A stretch of 64,000 nucleotides of DNA. It comes from Sphingorhabdus sp. EL138. Its GTDB lineage: Bacteria; Pseudomonadota; Alphaproteobacteria; Sphingomonadales; Sphingomonadaceae. Numbering within the stretch: the stretch's first letter is position 1; every line of letters begins with the position of its first letter. The DNA lies in contig NZ_OGVD01000003.1 in assembly GCF_900258045.1 (NCBI RefSeq), positions 372,001-436,000 of the forward strand, read 5' to 3'. A program made the translations under genes and the position numbers. Below are positions 35,907 to 45,353 of this stretch, one piece after another. The notes under the pieces are model-generated. The model was not told the origin of the DNA. It was given only the letters and a program-made list of their open reading frames with translations, and did no database searches.

Positions 35907-38900
35907 ATGACACACCACTATCCAACGCCCGAACATAAGCGCCTTGCCGAAACCGGCATGTACCGACCTGAATTTGAATCCGATGCCTGCGGTGTCGGTC
36001 TGGTTGCCGCCACCGATGGCAAGGCCTCACGGCGGGTGGTGTCGTCGGCTATCGATGCACTGAAAGCCGTGTGGCATCGCGGCGCGGTTGATGCAGATGG
36101 CATGACGGGTGATGGAGCCGGGTTGCATGTCGATTTGCCCGCACGTTTCTTCGACGATGCGATTGCCGATAGCGGTCATAAGGTCATGCCTAACCGGCTA
36201 GCTGTCGGTATGATATTTTTGCCGCGCACGGATCTCAGCGCGCAAGAAACCTGCCGGACGATTGTGGAAGCGGAAATCATCGAAGCGGGGTATAAAATTT
36301 ACGGCTGGCGACAGGTGCCAGTAGATGTGTCAGTCATTGGTGTGAAGGCGCAAAATACCCGGCCGGAAATTGAGCAAATCATGATTGCCGGGCCGCTGCC
36401 CGACCGGCAAAGCGCGGCGGAGTTTGAGAAAAATCTTTACCTCATCCGTCGCCGGATCGAGAAGAAAGTTGTCGCGGCCCAGATTCATGACTTCTATATC
36501 TGCAGCCTGTCCTGCCGCTCGATCATCTATAAGGGCCTGTTCCTCGCGGAGTCCCTGTCGGTATTTTATCCTGATCTGACAGACGAGCGGTTTGAAAGCC
36601 GCGTCGCGATTTTCCATCAACGCTATTCGACCAACACTTTCCCGCAATGGTGGCTGGCTCAGCCGTTTCGGACGCTGGCCCATAATGGCGAGGTCAATAC
36701 GATCCGCGGCAACAAGAACTGGATGAAAAGCCACGAGATCAAAATGGCGAGTCTCGCCTTTGGTGATCACTCGGAAGATATCAAACCGGTTATCCCGGCG
36801 GGTGCATCCGATACCGCTGCCCTCGACGCGGTGTTTGAGACCATCTGTCGCTCAGGCCGCGATGCGCCGACGGCCAAGCTGATGCTGGTCCCGGAAGCCT
36901 GGCAGAATGAAGCCGATATCGATCCAGCACACAAGGCCATGTATGAATATATGGCGAGTGTTATGGAACCATGGGATGGTCCTGCCGCACTGGCGATGAC
37001 CGATGGCCGCTGGGCTGTGGCCGGCGTAGACCGCAATGCACTGCGGCCACTGCGGTACAGCAAGACTTCTGACAATTTGCTGATCATCGGATCGGAAACC
37101 GGCATGGTTGTCGTGCCCGAAAGCCAGATTGTCGATAAGGGCCGTCTTGGCCCCGGTCAAATGATCGCGGTCGATCTGGATGAGGGCGTTGTTTTCACCG
37201 ACAAGGAAATTAAGGACCAGATTGCATCCGAAGAGCCTTATGCAGAACGGGTCAAAGGCTTCCGCACCATGGATGATCTGCCGCCTGCACCAACTGATGC
37301 GGGTATGAATTTCTCCAAGGAAGAGCTGATCCGCCGCCAGACCGCAGCCGGTCATACGCTGGAAGATATGGAAGTAATCCTTGCGCCAATGGTCGAGGAT
37401 GCCAAGGAAGCTATCGGCTCCATGGGCGATGATACACCGCTTGCGGTTATCAGCCTGAAACCGCGTCAGGTCAGCCATTTTTTCCGCCAGAATTTTTCGC
37501 AGGTCACCAACCCGCCGATTGACAGTTTGCGCGAACGCCATGTGATGAGCCTGCGCACGCGCTTTTCCAATCTTGCCAATATATTGGAAAAAGATAGCCA
37601 GAATGAGAATGTGCTGGTGCTTGACAGTCCGGTCCTGAGCTGCGCGGCTTGGGAGCGACTGAAGAGTAGCTTCGGCGATGCCGTCGCCGTTATAGACTGC
37701 ACCATGTCGACCAGAGGCGGCGCGATCACCATGCGCGACGCGCTGGCCCGGATCCGCGATGAGGCCGAGCAAGCGGTGCGTCAGGGTAAGACCGAGATTT
37801 TCCTGACAGATGAAAATATTGATGAAGACAATATGGCCATTTCCATGGTCATCGCGACCGCGGCGGTCCACACGCATCTCGTGCGCAAAGGACTGCGCGC
37901 ATACGCCTCGGTCAACGTAAGAGCCGCCGAATGTCTCGACACCCATTGCTATGCGGTACTGATCGGCGTCGGCGCGACGACCGTGAATGCTTATCTCTCC
38001 GAAGCCGCGATTGCCGACCGCCATGCGCGCGGCCTGTTCGACGGCCTCACCCTTGACGAGTGCATTGGGCGCCACAAGAAAGCGGTCGACGAAGGCTTGC
38101 TGAAGATCATGTCCAAAATGGGTATTGCCGTTATCTCCAGCTATCGCGGTGGTTATAATTTTGAGTCCGTGGGACTGTCCCGCGCTTTGTGTAACGATCT
38201 GTTCCCGGGCATGCCGACGAAGATTTCCGGTGAAGGCTATGCGTCGCTGTTCATCAATGCGCAGGAAAAACATGAAGCTGCGTTTGAAGCGGCGGTCGTG
38301 CGCTTGCCCGTTGGCGGCTTTTACAAGCAGCGCGATGGCGGTGAACCACATGCCTATGGCGCGCATCTGATGCACTTGCTGCAGAGCGCCGTCGCTCATG
38401 ACAGCTATTCCTCCTACCTGCAGTTTTCACAGGGCGTGAAAGAACTGGAGCCGATTTATCTGCGCGACCTGATGGAATTCAACTACGCGCCAGAGCCCAT
38501 TCCGATCGACGAGGTTGAGGCGATTACCGAAATTCGCAAACGCTTTAACACGCCAGGTATGTCCTTGGGCGCACTAAGCCCGGAAGCGCATGAAACGCTG
38601 GCGATTGCCATGAACCGCATTGGTGCGAAATCGGTTTCCGGTGAAGGCGGGGAAGAGAAACGCCGCTACAAGCCGTTTGAAAATGGCGACAATGCATCGA
38701 GTCCGATCAAGCAGGTTGCCTCCGGCCGTTTTGGCGTAACAGCAGAATATCTTGGTGCCTGTGAAGAGGTCGAGATCAAGGTTGCCCAAGGCGCGAAGCC
38801 AGGTGAAGGCGGCCAGTTGCCCGGCTTCAAGGTTACGGAATTTATCGCCAAGCTGCGTCATTCGACGCCGGGTGTCACGCTGATCAGCCCGCCGCCGCAT

Positions 38901-40433
38901 CATGATATCTATTCAATCGAGGATCTCGCGCAGCTGATTTATGATCTCAAGCAGATCAACCCGAAAGCGCGCGTTTGCGTGAAGCTCGTCTCCGCAGCCG
39001 GTATCGGCACGATCGCGGCAGGCGTTGCCAAAGCGCATGCCGATGTGATCCTGATTTCGGGCAATACTGGCGGAACGGGTGCATCACCGCAAACGTCGAT
39101 CAAATTTGCTGGAACGCCCTGGGAAATGGGCCTCACCGAAGCCAATCAGGTGCTTACACTTAACGGTCTGCGGCACCGCGTGAAATTGCGCACCGATGGC
39201 GGTCTGAAAACCGGACGTGATATTGTTATCGCCGCCATACTGGGTGCCGAAGAATTTGGCCTAGGTACGCTGAGCCTTGTCGCCATGGGCTGTATCATGG
39301 TGCGGCAATGCCACAGCAACACCTGTCCCGTCGGAGTCTGTGTGCAGGATGAAAAGCTGCGCGAAAGATTCACGGGTACGCCAGAGAAGGTGATCAATCT
39401 GATGACCTATATGGCCGAAGAAGTGCGCGAGATATTGGCACGGCTGGGCTTCCGGTCGCTCGATGAAATTATCGGGCGCACGGAATTGCTGCGGCAAGTT
39501 AGCCGCGGGGCCGAGCATCTTGATGATCTCGACCTGAACCCGATCCTCGCCAAGGTGGACGCTCCGGATACCGAGCGTACGTTCAACCTGCCCACCCATC
39601 GCAATGAAGTGCCCGACAGTCTCGATGCGCAGATGATTGCCGATGCGCAGCCGGTCTTTGAACGCCGCGAGAAAATGCAGCTAACCTATACGGTGCGCAA
39701 TACCCACCGCGCAGTCGGTACGCGTTTCTCGGCTGAGGTGACTGCCAAATACGGTATGACTGCGCTGAACGAGGACCATGTCCATGTGCGGCTGCGTGGC
39801 AGTGCCGGGCAATCGCTGGGTGCGTTCCTGTGTCAGGGTATCACTCTGGAAGTCTTTGGTGATGCCAATGACTATGTCGGCAAGGGTCTGTCCGGCGGCA
39901 AGATTGTCGTTCGCCCGATGGTCAGCTCACCGCTGGATTCAAAGGACAATACGATTATCGGCAACACCGTGCTGTACGGTGCAACATCCGGTCAGCTTTT
40001 TGCCGCCGGGCAGGCTGGCGAACGCTTCGCTGTGCGCAATAGTGGGGCTGATGTCGTCGTCGAAGGCTGCGGTGCCAATGGCTGTGAATATATGACCGGT
40101 GGCAACGCTGTGATCCTTGGCGCAGTTGGCAATAATTTCGGCGCTGGCATGACTGGTGGCATGGCGTTTATCCTCGATCTCGACCGGGATTTCGAAAAGC
40201 ATGCCAATCCCGAGAGCATCATCTGGCAACGGCTGGACAGCGACTATTGGGAAGAGCATCTCAAATCCCTGATCGAAGCGCATCACCGGACCACAGACAG
40301 CAATTGGTCGGAGACCATCTTGCGCGACTGGGACCGCTGGCGGGAACGCTTCTGGCAGGTTTGTCCGAAAGAAATGGTCGAGCGGATCGAACATCCACTG
40401 TCGGATGGCGAAGCGATTGAGGCGGCGGAGTGA
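35907..40433 (+). CDS. gltB: Glutamate synthase large (alpha) subunit
   Basis: This 1,508-residue protein has the full GltB layout. The class II glutamine amidotransferase domain has its catalytic Cys at residue 28 in SDACGVGLV, which would be exposed by removal of a propeptide, plus HQRYSTNTFPQWWLAQPF. A central domain follows, then the FMN synthase domain (MSLGALSPEAHETLAIAMNR, SGEGGEEKRRY, GAKPGEGGQLPG, ISGNTGGTGASPQTS). The 3Fe-4S loop is CIMVRQCHSNTCPVGVC, and the GXGXG beta-helix domain has GANGCEYMTGGNAVILG. It works with GltD as an NADPH-dependent synthase in the cytoplasm. Confidence 0.97.
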   Translation: MTHHYPTPEHKRLAETGMYRPEFESDACGVGLVAATDGKASRRVVSSAIDALKAVWHRGAVDADGMTGDGAGLHVDLPARFFDDAIADSGHKVMPNRLAVGMIFLPRTDLSAQETCRTIVEAEIIEAGYKIYGWRQVPVDVSVIGVKAQNTRPEIEQIMIAGPLPDRQSAAEFEKNLYLIRRRIEKKVVAAQIHDFYICSLSCRSIIYKGLFLAESLSVFYPDLTDERFESRVAIFHQRYSTNTFPQWWLAQPFRTLAHNGEVNTIRGNKNWMKSHEIKMASLAFGDHSEDIKPVIPAGASDTAALDAVFETICRSGRDAPTAKLMLVPEAWQNEADIDPAHKAMYEYMASVMEPWDGPAALAMTDGRWAVAGVDRNALRPLRYSKTSDNLLIIGSETGMVVVPESQIVDKGRLGPGQMIAVDLDEGVVFTDKEIKDQIASEEPYAERVKGFRTMDDLPPAPTDAGMNFSKEELIRRQTAAGHTLEDMEVILAPMVEDAKEAIGSMGDDTPLAVISLKPRQVSHFFRQNFSQVTNPPIDSLRERHVMSLRTRFSNLANILEKDSQNENVLVLDSPVLSCAAWERLKSSFGDAVAVIDCTMSTRGGAITMRDALARIRDEAEQAVRQGKTEIFLTDENIDEDNMAISMVIATAAVHTHLVRKGLRAYASVNVRAAECLDTHCYAVLIGVGATTVNAYLSEAAIADRHARGLFDGLTLDECIGRHKKAVDEGLLKIMSKMGIAVISSYRGGYNFESVGLSRALCNDLFPGMPTKISGEGYASLFINAQEKHEAAFEAAVVRLPVGGFYKQRDGGEPHAYGAHLMHLLQSAVAHDSYSSYLQFSQGVKELEPIYLRDLMEFNYAPEPIPIDEVEAITEIRKRFNTPGMSLGALSPEAHETLAIAMNRIGAKSVSGEGGEEKRRYKPFENGDNASSPIKQVASGRFGVTAEYLGACEEVEIKVAQGAKPGEGGQLPGFKVTEFIAKLRHSTPGVTLISPPPHHDIYSIEDLAQLIYDLKQINPKARVCVKLVSAAGIGTIAAGVAKAHADVILISGNTGGTGASPQTSIKFAGTPWEMGLTEANQVLTLNGLRHRVKLRTDGGLKTGRDIVIAAILGAEEFGLGTLSLVAMGCIMVRQCHSNTCPVGVCVQDEKLRERFTGTPEKVINLMTYMAEEVREILARLGFRSLDEIIGRTELLRQVSRGAEHLDDLDLNPILAKVDAPDTERTFNLPTHRNEVPDSLDAQMIADAQPVFERREKMQLTYTVRNTHRAVGTRFSAEVTAKYGMTALNEDHVHVRLRGSAGQSLGAFLCQGITLEVFGDANDYVGKGLSGGKIVVRPMVSSPLDSKDNTIIGNTVLYGATSGQLFAAGQAGERFAVRNSGADVVVEGCGANGCEYMTGGNAVILGAVGNNFGAGMTGGMAFILDLDRDFEKHANPESIIWQRLDSDYWEEHLKSLIEAHHRTTDSNWSETILRDWDRWRERFWQVCPKEMVERIEHPLSDGEAIEAAE

Positions 40434-40443
40434 ACCGGTCGCA

Positions 40444-40968
40444 ATGACGACGACAGCAAATATTGTTGTCCAAACCCTCACGGCGGCCGATGCTGACGCC
40501 ATTCTTGATATTTATCAGCAGGGCATGGATACCGGCCACGCGACGTTTCAGGAGCATGCGCCTAGTTGGGATGATTGGGACCACAGCCATCTGCAAACAC
40601 CGCGCCTCGGCGCTTTTGTGGATGCCGAGCTCGCCGGATGGGCCGCACTTAGTCCAACATCTTCGCGATGCGTCTATGCAGGGGTTGCCGAAGAAAGCGT
40701 TTATGTAGGCACAAAATTTACAGGTTTGGGAATTGGCCTCAAGCTTCTACAGGCGATCATCACGAGATCTGAAGAGGAAGGCATCTGGACTCTTACAGCA
40801 GGGATTTTTCCCGAGAATGAAGCCAGCATAAAGCTGCACCAAAAGGCAGGTTTTCAGTCCCTGGGTCGCCGGGAACGGATTGGGAAAATGACTTTTGGGC
40901 CGTTGGCCGGCCAATGGCGAGACGTTTTGTCTTTTGAACGGCGTAGCAACCACCCCAAATTTGACTAG
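40444..40968 (+). CDS. GNAT N-acetyltransferase, phosphinothricin-acetyltransferase-like
   Basis: This 174-residue GNAT protein starts at an ATG 10 bases after the gltB stop. Family features are ADADAILDIYQQGMDTGHATF, LAGWAALSP, VYVGTKFTGLGIGLKLLQAII (acetyl-CoA loop) and FPENEASIKLHQKAGFQSLGRRERIGKM. The pattern is that of PAT/MnaT-type enzymes, which acetylate amino acids such as methionine sulfone or sulfoximine. The actual substrate is not known. Confidence 0.85.
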   Translation: MTTTANIVVQTLTAADADAILDIYQQGMDTGHATFQEHAPSWDDWDHSHLQTPRLGAFVDAELAGWAALSPTSSRCVYAGVAEESVYVGTKFTGLGIGLKLLQAIITRSEEEGIWTLTAGIFPENEASIKLHQKAGFQSLGRRERIGKMTFGPLAGQWRDVLSFERRSNHPKFD

Positions 40969-41100
40969 CGTAAAACACAACATTTTTCACGCTGTATGTT
41001 CTTGTTTTGATCTCATTTCCTGCTATGCTCGATAGATGGCAGGCCGGTGCGACATAGTGCCATGAATCAGCCTGATCCGTCATCAAGAGGAACCTATGCG

Positions 41101-41436
41101 ATGTCCAAAATCACGCCCAATTACATGGAAATGAAAGCGACTGACCTCGGTGCCAGCAAGGCCTTCTATAAAAAAGCCTTTGGCTTTGCCTTTACCGACT
41201 ACGGCCCGGAATATGCCGCTGTCGAAGGCGGGCCAGTACAGATCGGGCTCGCGACGGGAGAAGAACCGCCCGCACCCATGCCGACCTTTGAAAGTGATGA
41301 TCTGGAAGCCGCGCTAGCGAAGGTGAAAGCGTCCGGCGGCGCAATCGTCAAAGAGATTTTCGCCTATCCCGGCGGTCGCCGCTTTGAATGCCTTGATCCT
41401 TCGGGCAATCGCCTGGCCATTTATCAGGTCGCCTGA
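41101..41436 (+). CDS. VOC-family (glyoxalase-like) protein
   Basis: This is a single-domain protein of 111 residues with the vicinal-oxygen-chelate fold: MKATDLGASKAFYKKAFGFAFTDYGPEY, VQIGLATGEE, DLEAALAKVKASGGAIVKEIF and RRFECLDPSGNRLAIYQ. The start at 41101 is supported by homology (KITPNYMEM); AGAGGA lies about 10 bases upstream. Related proteins are glyoxalase or bleomycin-resistance-like; the substrate cannot be predicted. Confidence 0.82.
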   Translation: MSKITPNYMEMKATDLGASKAFYKKAFGFAFTDYGPEYAAVEGGPVQIGLATGEEPPAPMPTFESDDLEAALAKVKASGGAIVKEIFAYPGGRRFECLDPSGNRLAIYQVA

Positions 41437-41577
41437 TTTCGGCTTTCCGTGCCTGTTTTACGGTAATTTACGATCCTTGCTGAATGACTCTGCGCAGGTT
41501 CAGCTTTGACTCAGATGTGAGTTGCTAGACGCCAAGTGTCGTTGGCGAACAACGATGACTGTTTAGGAGGCTCAGCT

Positions 41578-42015
41578 ATGCGATCACTTTTCTCTCTCCC
41601 TTTATTGGCCGTGTCGCTGAGCCTTTCTGTTCCCGCTGCGGCGCAGGATGAAGGCGCTGAATCCGAAATGATCGAAAAACTCAACGATCCGGAATTTCAG
41701 GATGGCATGGTGTCGATGATGTCCGGCTTTATGGCGGCAATGATGGACTTGCCCATTGGTCAATTCGCGGCCGCGATGGAAAAAGCTGTCCCCGAAGACT
41801 TGGATGGTGGCGAGACATTTTCCGATATTGATCCCGATGCCACATTGGGCGAGCTGGCCGCGCGCGACAATCCTGATTTCAACGCCGATATGGAAGACAC
41901 AATGCGCAAAGGCACCGCTATGATGGGCATTATGGCAACCGAATTTGGAGCTTTGCTTCCACAGCTCAAAGCCATGGGTGAGAAGATGAAACAGCGTATG
42001 GATGCGCTGGAATAG
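41578..42015 (+). CDS. Small secreted Met-rich hypothetical protein
   Basis: The ATG at 41578 has AGGAGG 6 bases upstream. The 145-residue product has a signal peptide ending AAAQ (about 22). The mature part is helical, acidic and Met-rich (MVSMMSGFMAAMMDLPIGQFAAAMEKAVP, KGTAMMGIMATE, KAMGEKMKQRMDALE). It resembles in style, though not clearly in sequence, the Met-rich protein between gltD and gltB. No function is assigned. Confidence 0.75.
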   Translation: MRSLFSLPLLAVSLSLSVPAAAQDEGAESEMIEKLNDPEFQDGMVSMMSGFMAAMMDLPIGQFAAAMEKAVPEDLDGGETFSDIDPDATLGELAARDNPDFNADMEDTMRKGTAMMGIMATEFGALLPQLKAMGEKMKQRMDALE

Positions 42016-42115
42016 GCTTGTCTTGCAGGTCGTTTTGTAACGCCTGACCCTCTATTCGCAGTTTCGCGCATCAAGCCCCTTCCCCCGCAGCAAAAACCCG
42101 ATTAACAGCAATGTT

Positions 42116-42787
42116 ATGTGGCAGTTATTCCAGTTTCCTCTATGTCCGTTTTCGCGCAAAGTCCGCCTGCTTATGGGCGAAAAATCTGTCGGCTATGAAC
42201 TGGTGCGCGAATCACCCTGGGAACAGCGGGATCAGTTTCTGGATATGAACCCGGCGGGCCGTACGCCGGTTATGCGCCATGATCAGCGGGATATCATCCT
42301 CATCGATAGTGTAGCGATCTGCGAATATATTGAAGAAACGGTCGAAAAGACTCCCATGATCAACGGCACGGCGACCAATCGTGCCGAAATTCGCCGACTG
42401 GTCGCCTGGTTTGACGAGCAATTTTACGGCGATGTCACCGCGCCGTTGCTCTATGAGCGCATGCACAAGCGCATCGTTCACCGCCAACCGCCAGACGCAA
42501 AGCTGCTGCGCGAAGCCATGCGGCGTGCCAATGTCCATCTCGACTATATCGATTATCTGATTGATCATCGCAGCTGGCTTGCCGGTGCAACGATGAGTCT
42601 GGCTGACCTGACCGCCGCAGCACAAATATCGGTCGCAGATTATCTCGGCGGCATTGACTGGACCGGACATGATCAAACAAAAGCCTGGTATGCGATGTTC
42701 AAATCGCGTCCGTCTTTCCGTCCTCTATTGTCCGAGCGCATGGAAGTGATTGCCCCACCGGCGCATTACGAGAAAGTGGATTTTTAA
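42116..42787 (+). CDS. fzlA: GST-fold protein, FzlA-like (FtsZ-binding)
   Basis: This 223-residue glutathione S-transferase-fold protein has a thioredoxin-like N-terminal domain (WQLFQFPLCPFSRKVRLLMGEK, NPAGRTPVM, DSVAICEYIEE) and an all-helical C-terminal domain (RANVHLDYIDYLIDHRSWLAG, SLADLTAAAQISVADYLGGIDW). The tail ends PPAHYEKVDF. The conserved ISVADYLGGIDW and C-terminal tail are as I remember for alphaproteobacterial FzlA, which binds FtsZ filaments and is needed for constriction in Caulobacter. An ordinary GST is the alternative. Its end overlaps a convergent GNAT gene by 4 bases. Confidence 0.7.
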   Translation: MWQLFQFPLCPFSRKVRLLMGEKSVGYELVRESPWEQRDQFLDMNPAGRTPVMRHDQRDIILIDSVAICEYIEETVEKTPMINGTATNRAEIRRLVAWFDEQFYGDVTAPLLYERMHKRIVHRQPPDAKLLREAMRRANVHLDYIDYLIDHRSWLAGATMSLADLTAAAQISVADYLGGIDWTGHDQTKAWYAMFKSRPSFRPLLSERMEVIAPPAHYEKVDF

Positions 42788-43251
42788 GACGCTTTGGAAT
42801 CATCGCTGGCGAAGCGAAGAATCATCTGCACCTTGTCCATATCAGGTGCGAAACCATCTTTCTCAATATCCACTATATCGAAACCGAATTTTGCGAAAAA
42901 CGGTGCAATCTTCGGGGTTGTGAACAGTTCCGCCTCTTGAAAGCGGCCTGACGCTTTGATCGCTCGCAAGCGATATTCGGCCAGCAATCGGCCCAAACCT
43001 GACCCATGACGGGCATTGTCCACCATACCCCAGGTAAATCGCGCCTGTCCGCGATCTTCTTTCACAAAGCCGCCGCAGCCGCATATTTCAGTAGCCTGCT
43101 CAACGACAAAATAGTCGCCGTCCGGCCGATCCAGAAATTTGGAAAAATCACCCCGCTCGCTTGCATCGAAATAGCGCGGCACATTGCTGTCAAACAACGC
43201 CAGGCAGGCGTCTTTATCGGTCGCGACAAACGGCCGGATGGTGGCATTCAT
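42784..43251 (-). CDS. GNAT-family N-acetyltransferase
   Basis: This 155-residue acetyltransferase has the usual elements: IRPFVATDKDACLALFDSNVPRYF, GDYFVVEQATEICGCGGFV, FTWGMVDNARHGSGLGRLLAEYRL (acetyl-CoA-binding loop) and ELFTTPKIAPFFAKFGFDIVD. The start overlaps the ubiG stop by 4 bases, so the two are translationally coupled. The substrate is unknown. Confidence 0.85.
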   Translation of the reverse strand: MNATIRPFVATDKDACLALFDSNVPRYFDASERGDFSKFLDRPDGDYFVVEQATEICGCGGFVKEDRGQARFTWGMVDNARHGSGLGRLLAEYRLRAIKASGRFQEAELFTTPKIAPFFAKFGFDIVDIEKDGFAPDMDKVQMILRFASDDSKAS

Positions 43252-44009
43252 CCACGCACCACGGTCATCAGGTAATTGAGTGCCAGATTGTCGGAAAGTG
43301 AAAAACCATGTGATGGGCTATACGACAGGCCAGTCGTATCCATCACTTTCAAACCTGCCGAATCAAGCAGTTTTTCTAGCTCTTCGGGCGTAAAAAACTG
43401 GTCATGATGATGTGTCCCCTTGGGAATACGCCCGGTCATTTCGGCGAGATCGACCAACATTAGCTTCGACATGGCTGTACGATTGGGGGTTGAGAGGATC
43501 ATCAAGCCATCATCGGCCAGCGCGTTGGCCAATCCGGCCACGAAACTATCGGTATCATCAACATGCTCGATGACTTCAAGCGAAGTTACCAGATCGAAAC
43601 CACTTTCTCCGAACTTTTCTATCCCGACATTGCGATAATCGATGTTCAGTCGCTGGGGTTCGGCATGCGCCTTTGCCGCCGCGATATTTTCCGGCGCGGC
43701 ATCGAGCCCGGTCACATGCGCGCCCATGCGTGCCATAGGCTCACAAACCAGTCCGGCACCGCAACCGACATCCAGCGCGCGCTTGCCTGCCAACGGTCTC
43801 AAATCATCGGCTTTTATACCGAAATGCAAGTTAACTGCATCCCGGATGTAGCCCAGCCGCACCGGATTGAGCCGGTGGAGCATGGCCGATGACCCGTTCG
43901 GATCCCACCAGTCGGCCGCCAAGGCGCCAAAATGTGCGGCTTCTTGCGCGTTTATCGTGCTTTTGGTTGCGCCTGAAACCGGGCTGTTGCTGATGCTTGC
44001 GTTTGTCAT
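43248..44009 (-). CDS. ubiG: Ubiquinone biosynthesis O-methyltransferase UbiG
   Basis: This 253-residue SAM-dependent methyltransferase carries out both O-methylation steps of ubiquinone synthesis. Family signatures are EAAHFGALAADWWDPNGSSAMLHRLNPVR, the SAM site ALDVGCGAGLVCEPMARMGA, TSLEVIEHVDD, LSTPNRT, LPKGTHHHDQF-type PKGTHHHDQFFTPEEL, and GLSYSPSHGFSLSDNLALNYL. It is divergent from lysC, with a 72-base shared promoter region. Confidence 0.95.
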   Translation of the reverse strand: MTNASISNSPVSGATKSTINAQEAAHFGALAADWWDPNGSSAMLHRLNPVRLGYIRDAVNLHFGIKADDLRPLAGKRALDVGCGAGLVCEPMARMGAHVTGLDAAPENIAAAKAHAEPQRLNIDYRNVGIEKFGESGFDLVTSLEVIEHVDDTDSFVAGLANALADDGLMILSTPNRTAMSKLMLVDLAEMTGRIPKGTHHHDQFFTPEELEKLLDSAGLKVMDTTGLSYSPSHGFSLSDNLALNYLMTVVRG

Positions 44010-44081
44010 AACGTCTCTTTATCACAGCCCGCGCGTCTCGTTCAGACCCTTTTTTCAATAGAAAGACAGATAACAGGCATC

Positions 44082-45350
44082 ATGGCACGCATAGTGATGA
44101 AATTTGGTGGCACGTCTATGGCGGGGATCGAACGTATCCGCCGGGTCGCGCAGATTGTGAAACAACAATCCGACGCCGGGCATGAAGTCGCGGTGGTCGT
44201 CTCGGCTATGGCCGGCGACACCGACAGACTGGTTAATTTCTGCCGCGAAGCCAGTTCGTTATATGATGCTGCAGAATATGATGTGGTGGTCGCAAGCGGC
44301 GAGCAAGTCACATCCGGCCTGCTCGCCATAGCTTTGCAATCCCTAGGCGCGAAAGCACGCAGTTGGCTGGGTTGGCAAATGCCGATCCGTACCATCGAGT
44401 CGCATAGCAAGGCCCGGATCGAAACCATCGATGCTGATGACCTGACCGCCTCCATGAAAAGTGGGGAAATAGCTATCATCCCTGGCTTTCAGGGTATTAG
44501 CAAAGATGGCCGGATCACTACATTGGGCCGCGGCGGATCTGACACCAGTGCCGTGGCCATTGCCGCAGCTGTCAAAGCGGATCGCTGCGATATCTATACA
44601 GATGTCGACGGCGTTTATACGACCGACCCGCGCATTGTGACCCGGGCACGCAAGTTGAAAACAGTGACTTTTGAGGAAATGCTGGAATTGGCCAGTGTCG
44701 GCGCAAAAGTATTGCAGACGCGATCAGTGGGTCTTGCGATGAAAGAAAATGTCAAAATTCAGGTGCTTTCCTCATTTACCGAGGAAGGCGTCAACTACAC
44801 TGCCGATGATCTGCCCGGGACAATGATCGTCAGCGAAAGCGAAATGGAGAAACAGGATATGGAGCGCCAACTGATCACGGGCATCGCCCATGACAAGAAT
44901 GAATCCAAAATCACCCTGACCCGCGTGCCGGACAAACCGGGTGCTGTGGCGAATATATTTGAGCCGCTCGCCGAGGCTGCGATCAATGTCGATATGATCA
45001 TTCAGAACGTCGGCCGCGAAAAAGGCGAAACCGACGTGACCTTCACCGCGCCTACGAGCGATCTCGACCGGACGATGCAGGTGCTGGAGCAAGCCAAGGA
45101 AGGTATCGGCTATAACCGGCTAATTTCCGACACGAACGTAGCGAAAATATCGGTTGTCGGCGTTGGTATGAAAAGCCATGCCGGTGTCGCTTCGACGATG
45201 TTCAAGTCGCTCGCAGACCGCGGTGTAAACATCCAGGCGATTACAACGTCGGAAATCAAGGTCAGCGTACTGATAGAAGAAGACTATACCGAACTGGCAC
45301 TCAGAGTGCTTCACACCGCCTATGGCCTGGATGCAGAGGATGCAGCTTAA
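44082..45350 (+). CDS. lysC: Aspartate kinase
   Basis: The 422-residue enzyme phosphorylates aspartate, the first step to lysine, threonine, methionine and diaminopimelate. The N-terminal kinase domain shows MKFGGTSMAGIERI, GEQVTSGLLAIAL, IPGFQGIS, TLGRGGSDTSAVAIAAA and DVDGVYTTDPRI. Two C-terminal ACT domains (about residues 270-420; LTRVPDKPGAVANIFEPLAEA, ISVVGVGMKSHAGVASTMF) imply feedback control by lysine and/or threonine. The length is typical of the single-polypeptide alphaproteobacterial enzyme. Confidence 0.96.
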   Translation: MARIVMKFGGTSMAGIERIRRVAQIVKQQSDAGHEVAVVVSAMAGDTDRLVNFCREASSLYDAAEYDVVVASGEQVTSGLLAIALQSLGAKARSWLGWQMPIRTIESHSKARIETIDADDLTASMKSGEIAIIPGFQGISKDGRITTLGRGGSDTSAVAIAAAVKADRCDIYTDVDGVYTTDPRIVTRARKLKTVTFEEMLELASVGAKVLQTRSVGLAMKENVKIQVLSSFTEEGVNYTADDLPGTMIVSESEMEKQDMERQLITGIAHDKNESKITLTRVPDKPGAVANIFEPLAEAAINVDMIIQNVGREKGETDVTFTAPTSDLDRTMQVLEQAKEGIGYNRLISDTNVAKISVVGVGMKSHAGVASTMFKSLADRGVNIQAITTSEIKVSVLIEEDYTELALRVLHTAYGLDAEDAA

Positions 45351-45353
45351 CCA

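Noticed and set aside
36852-38399. A 515-codon minus-strand open frame inside gltB
   Set aside because: It is antisense to an unambiguous gltB coding region and has no signature of its own; high-GC codon bias creates such frames.
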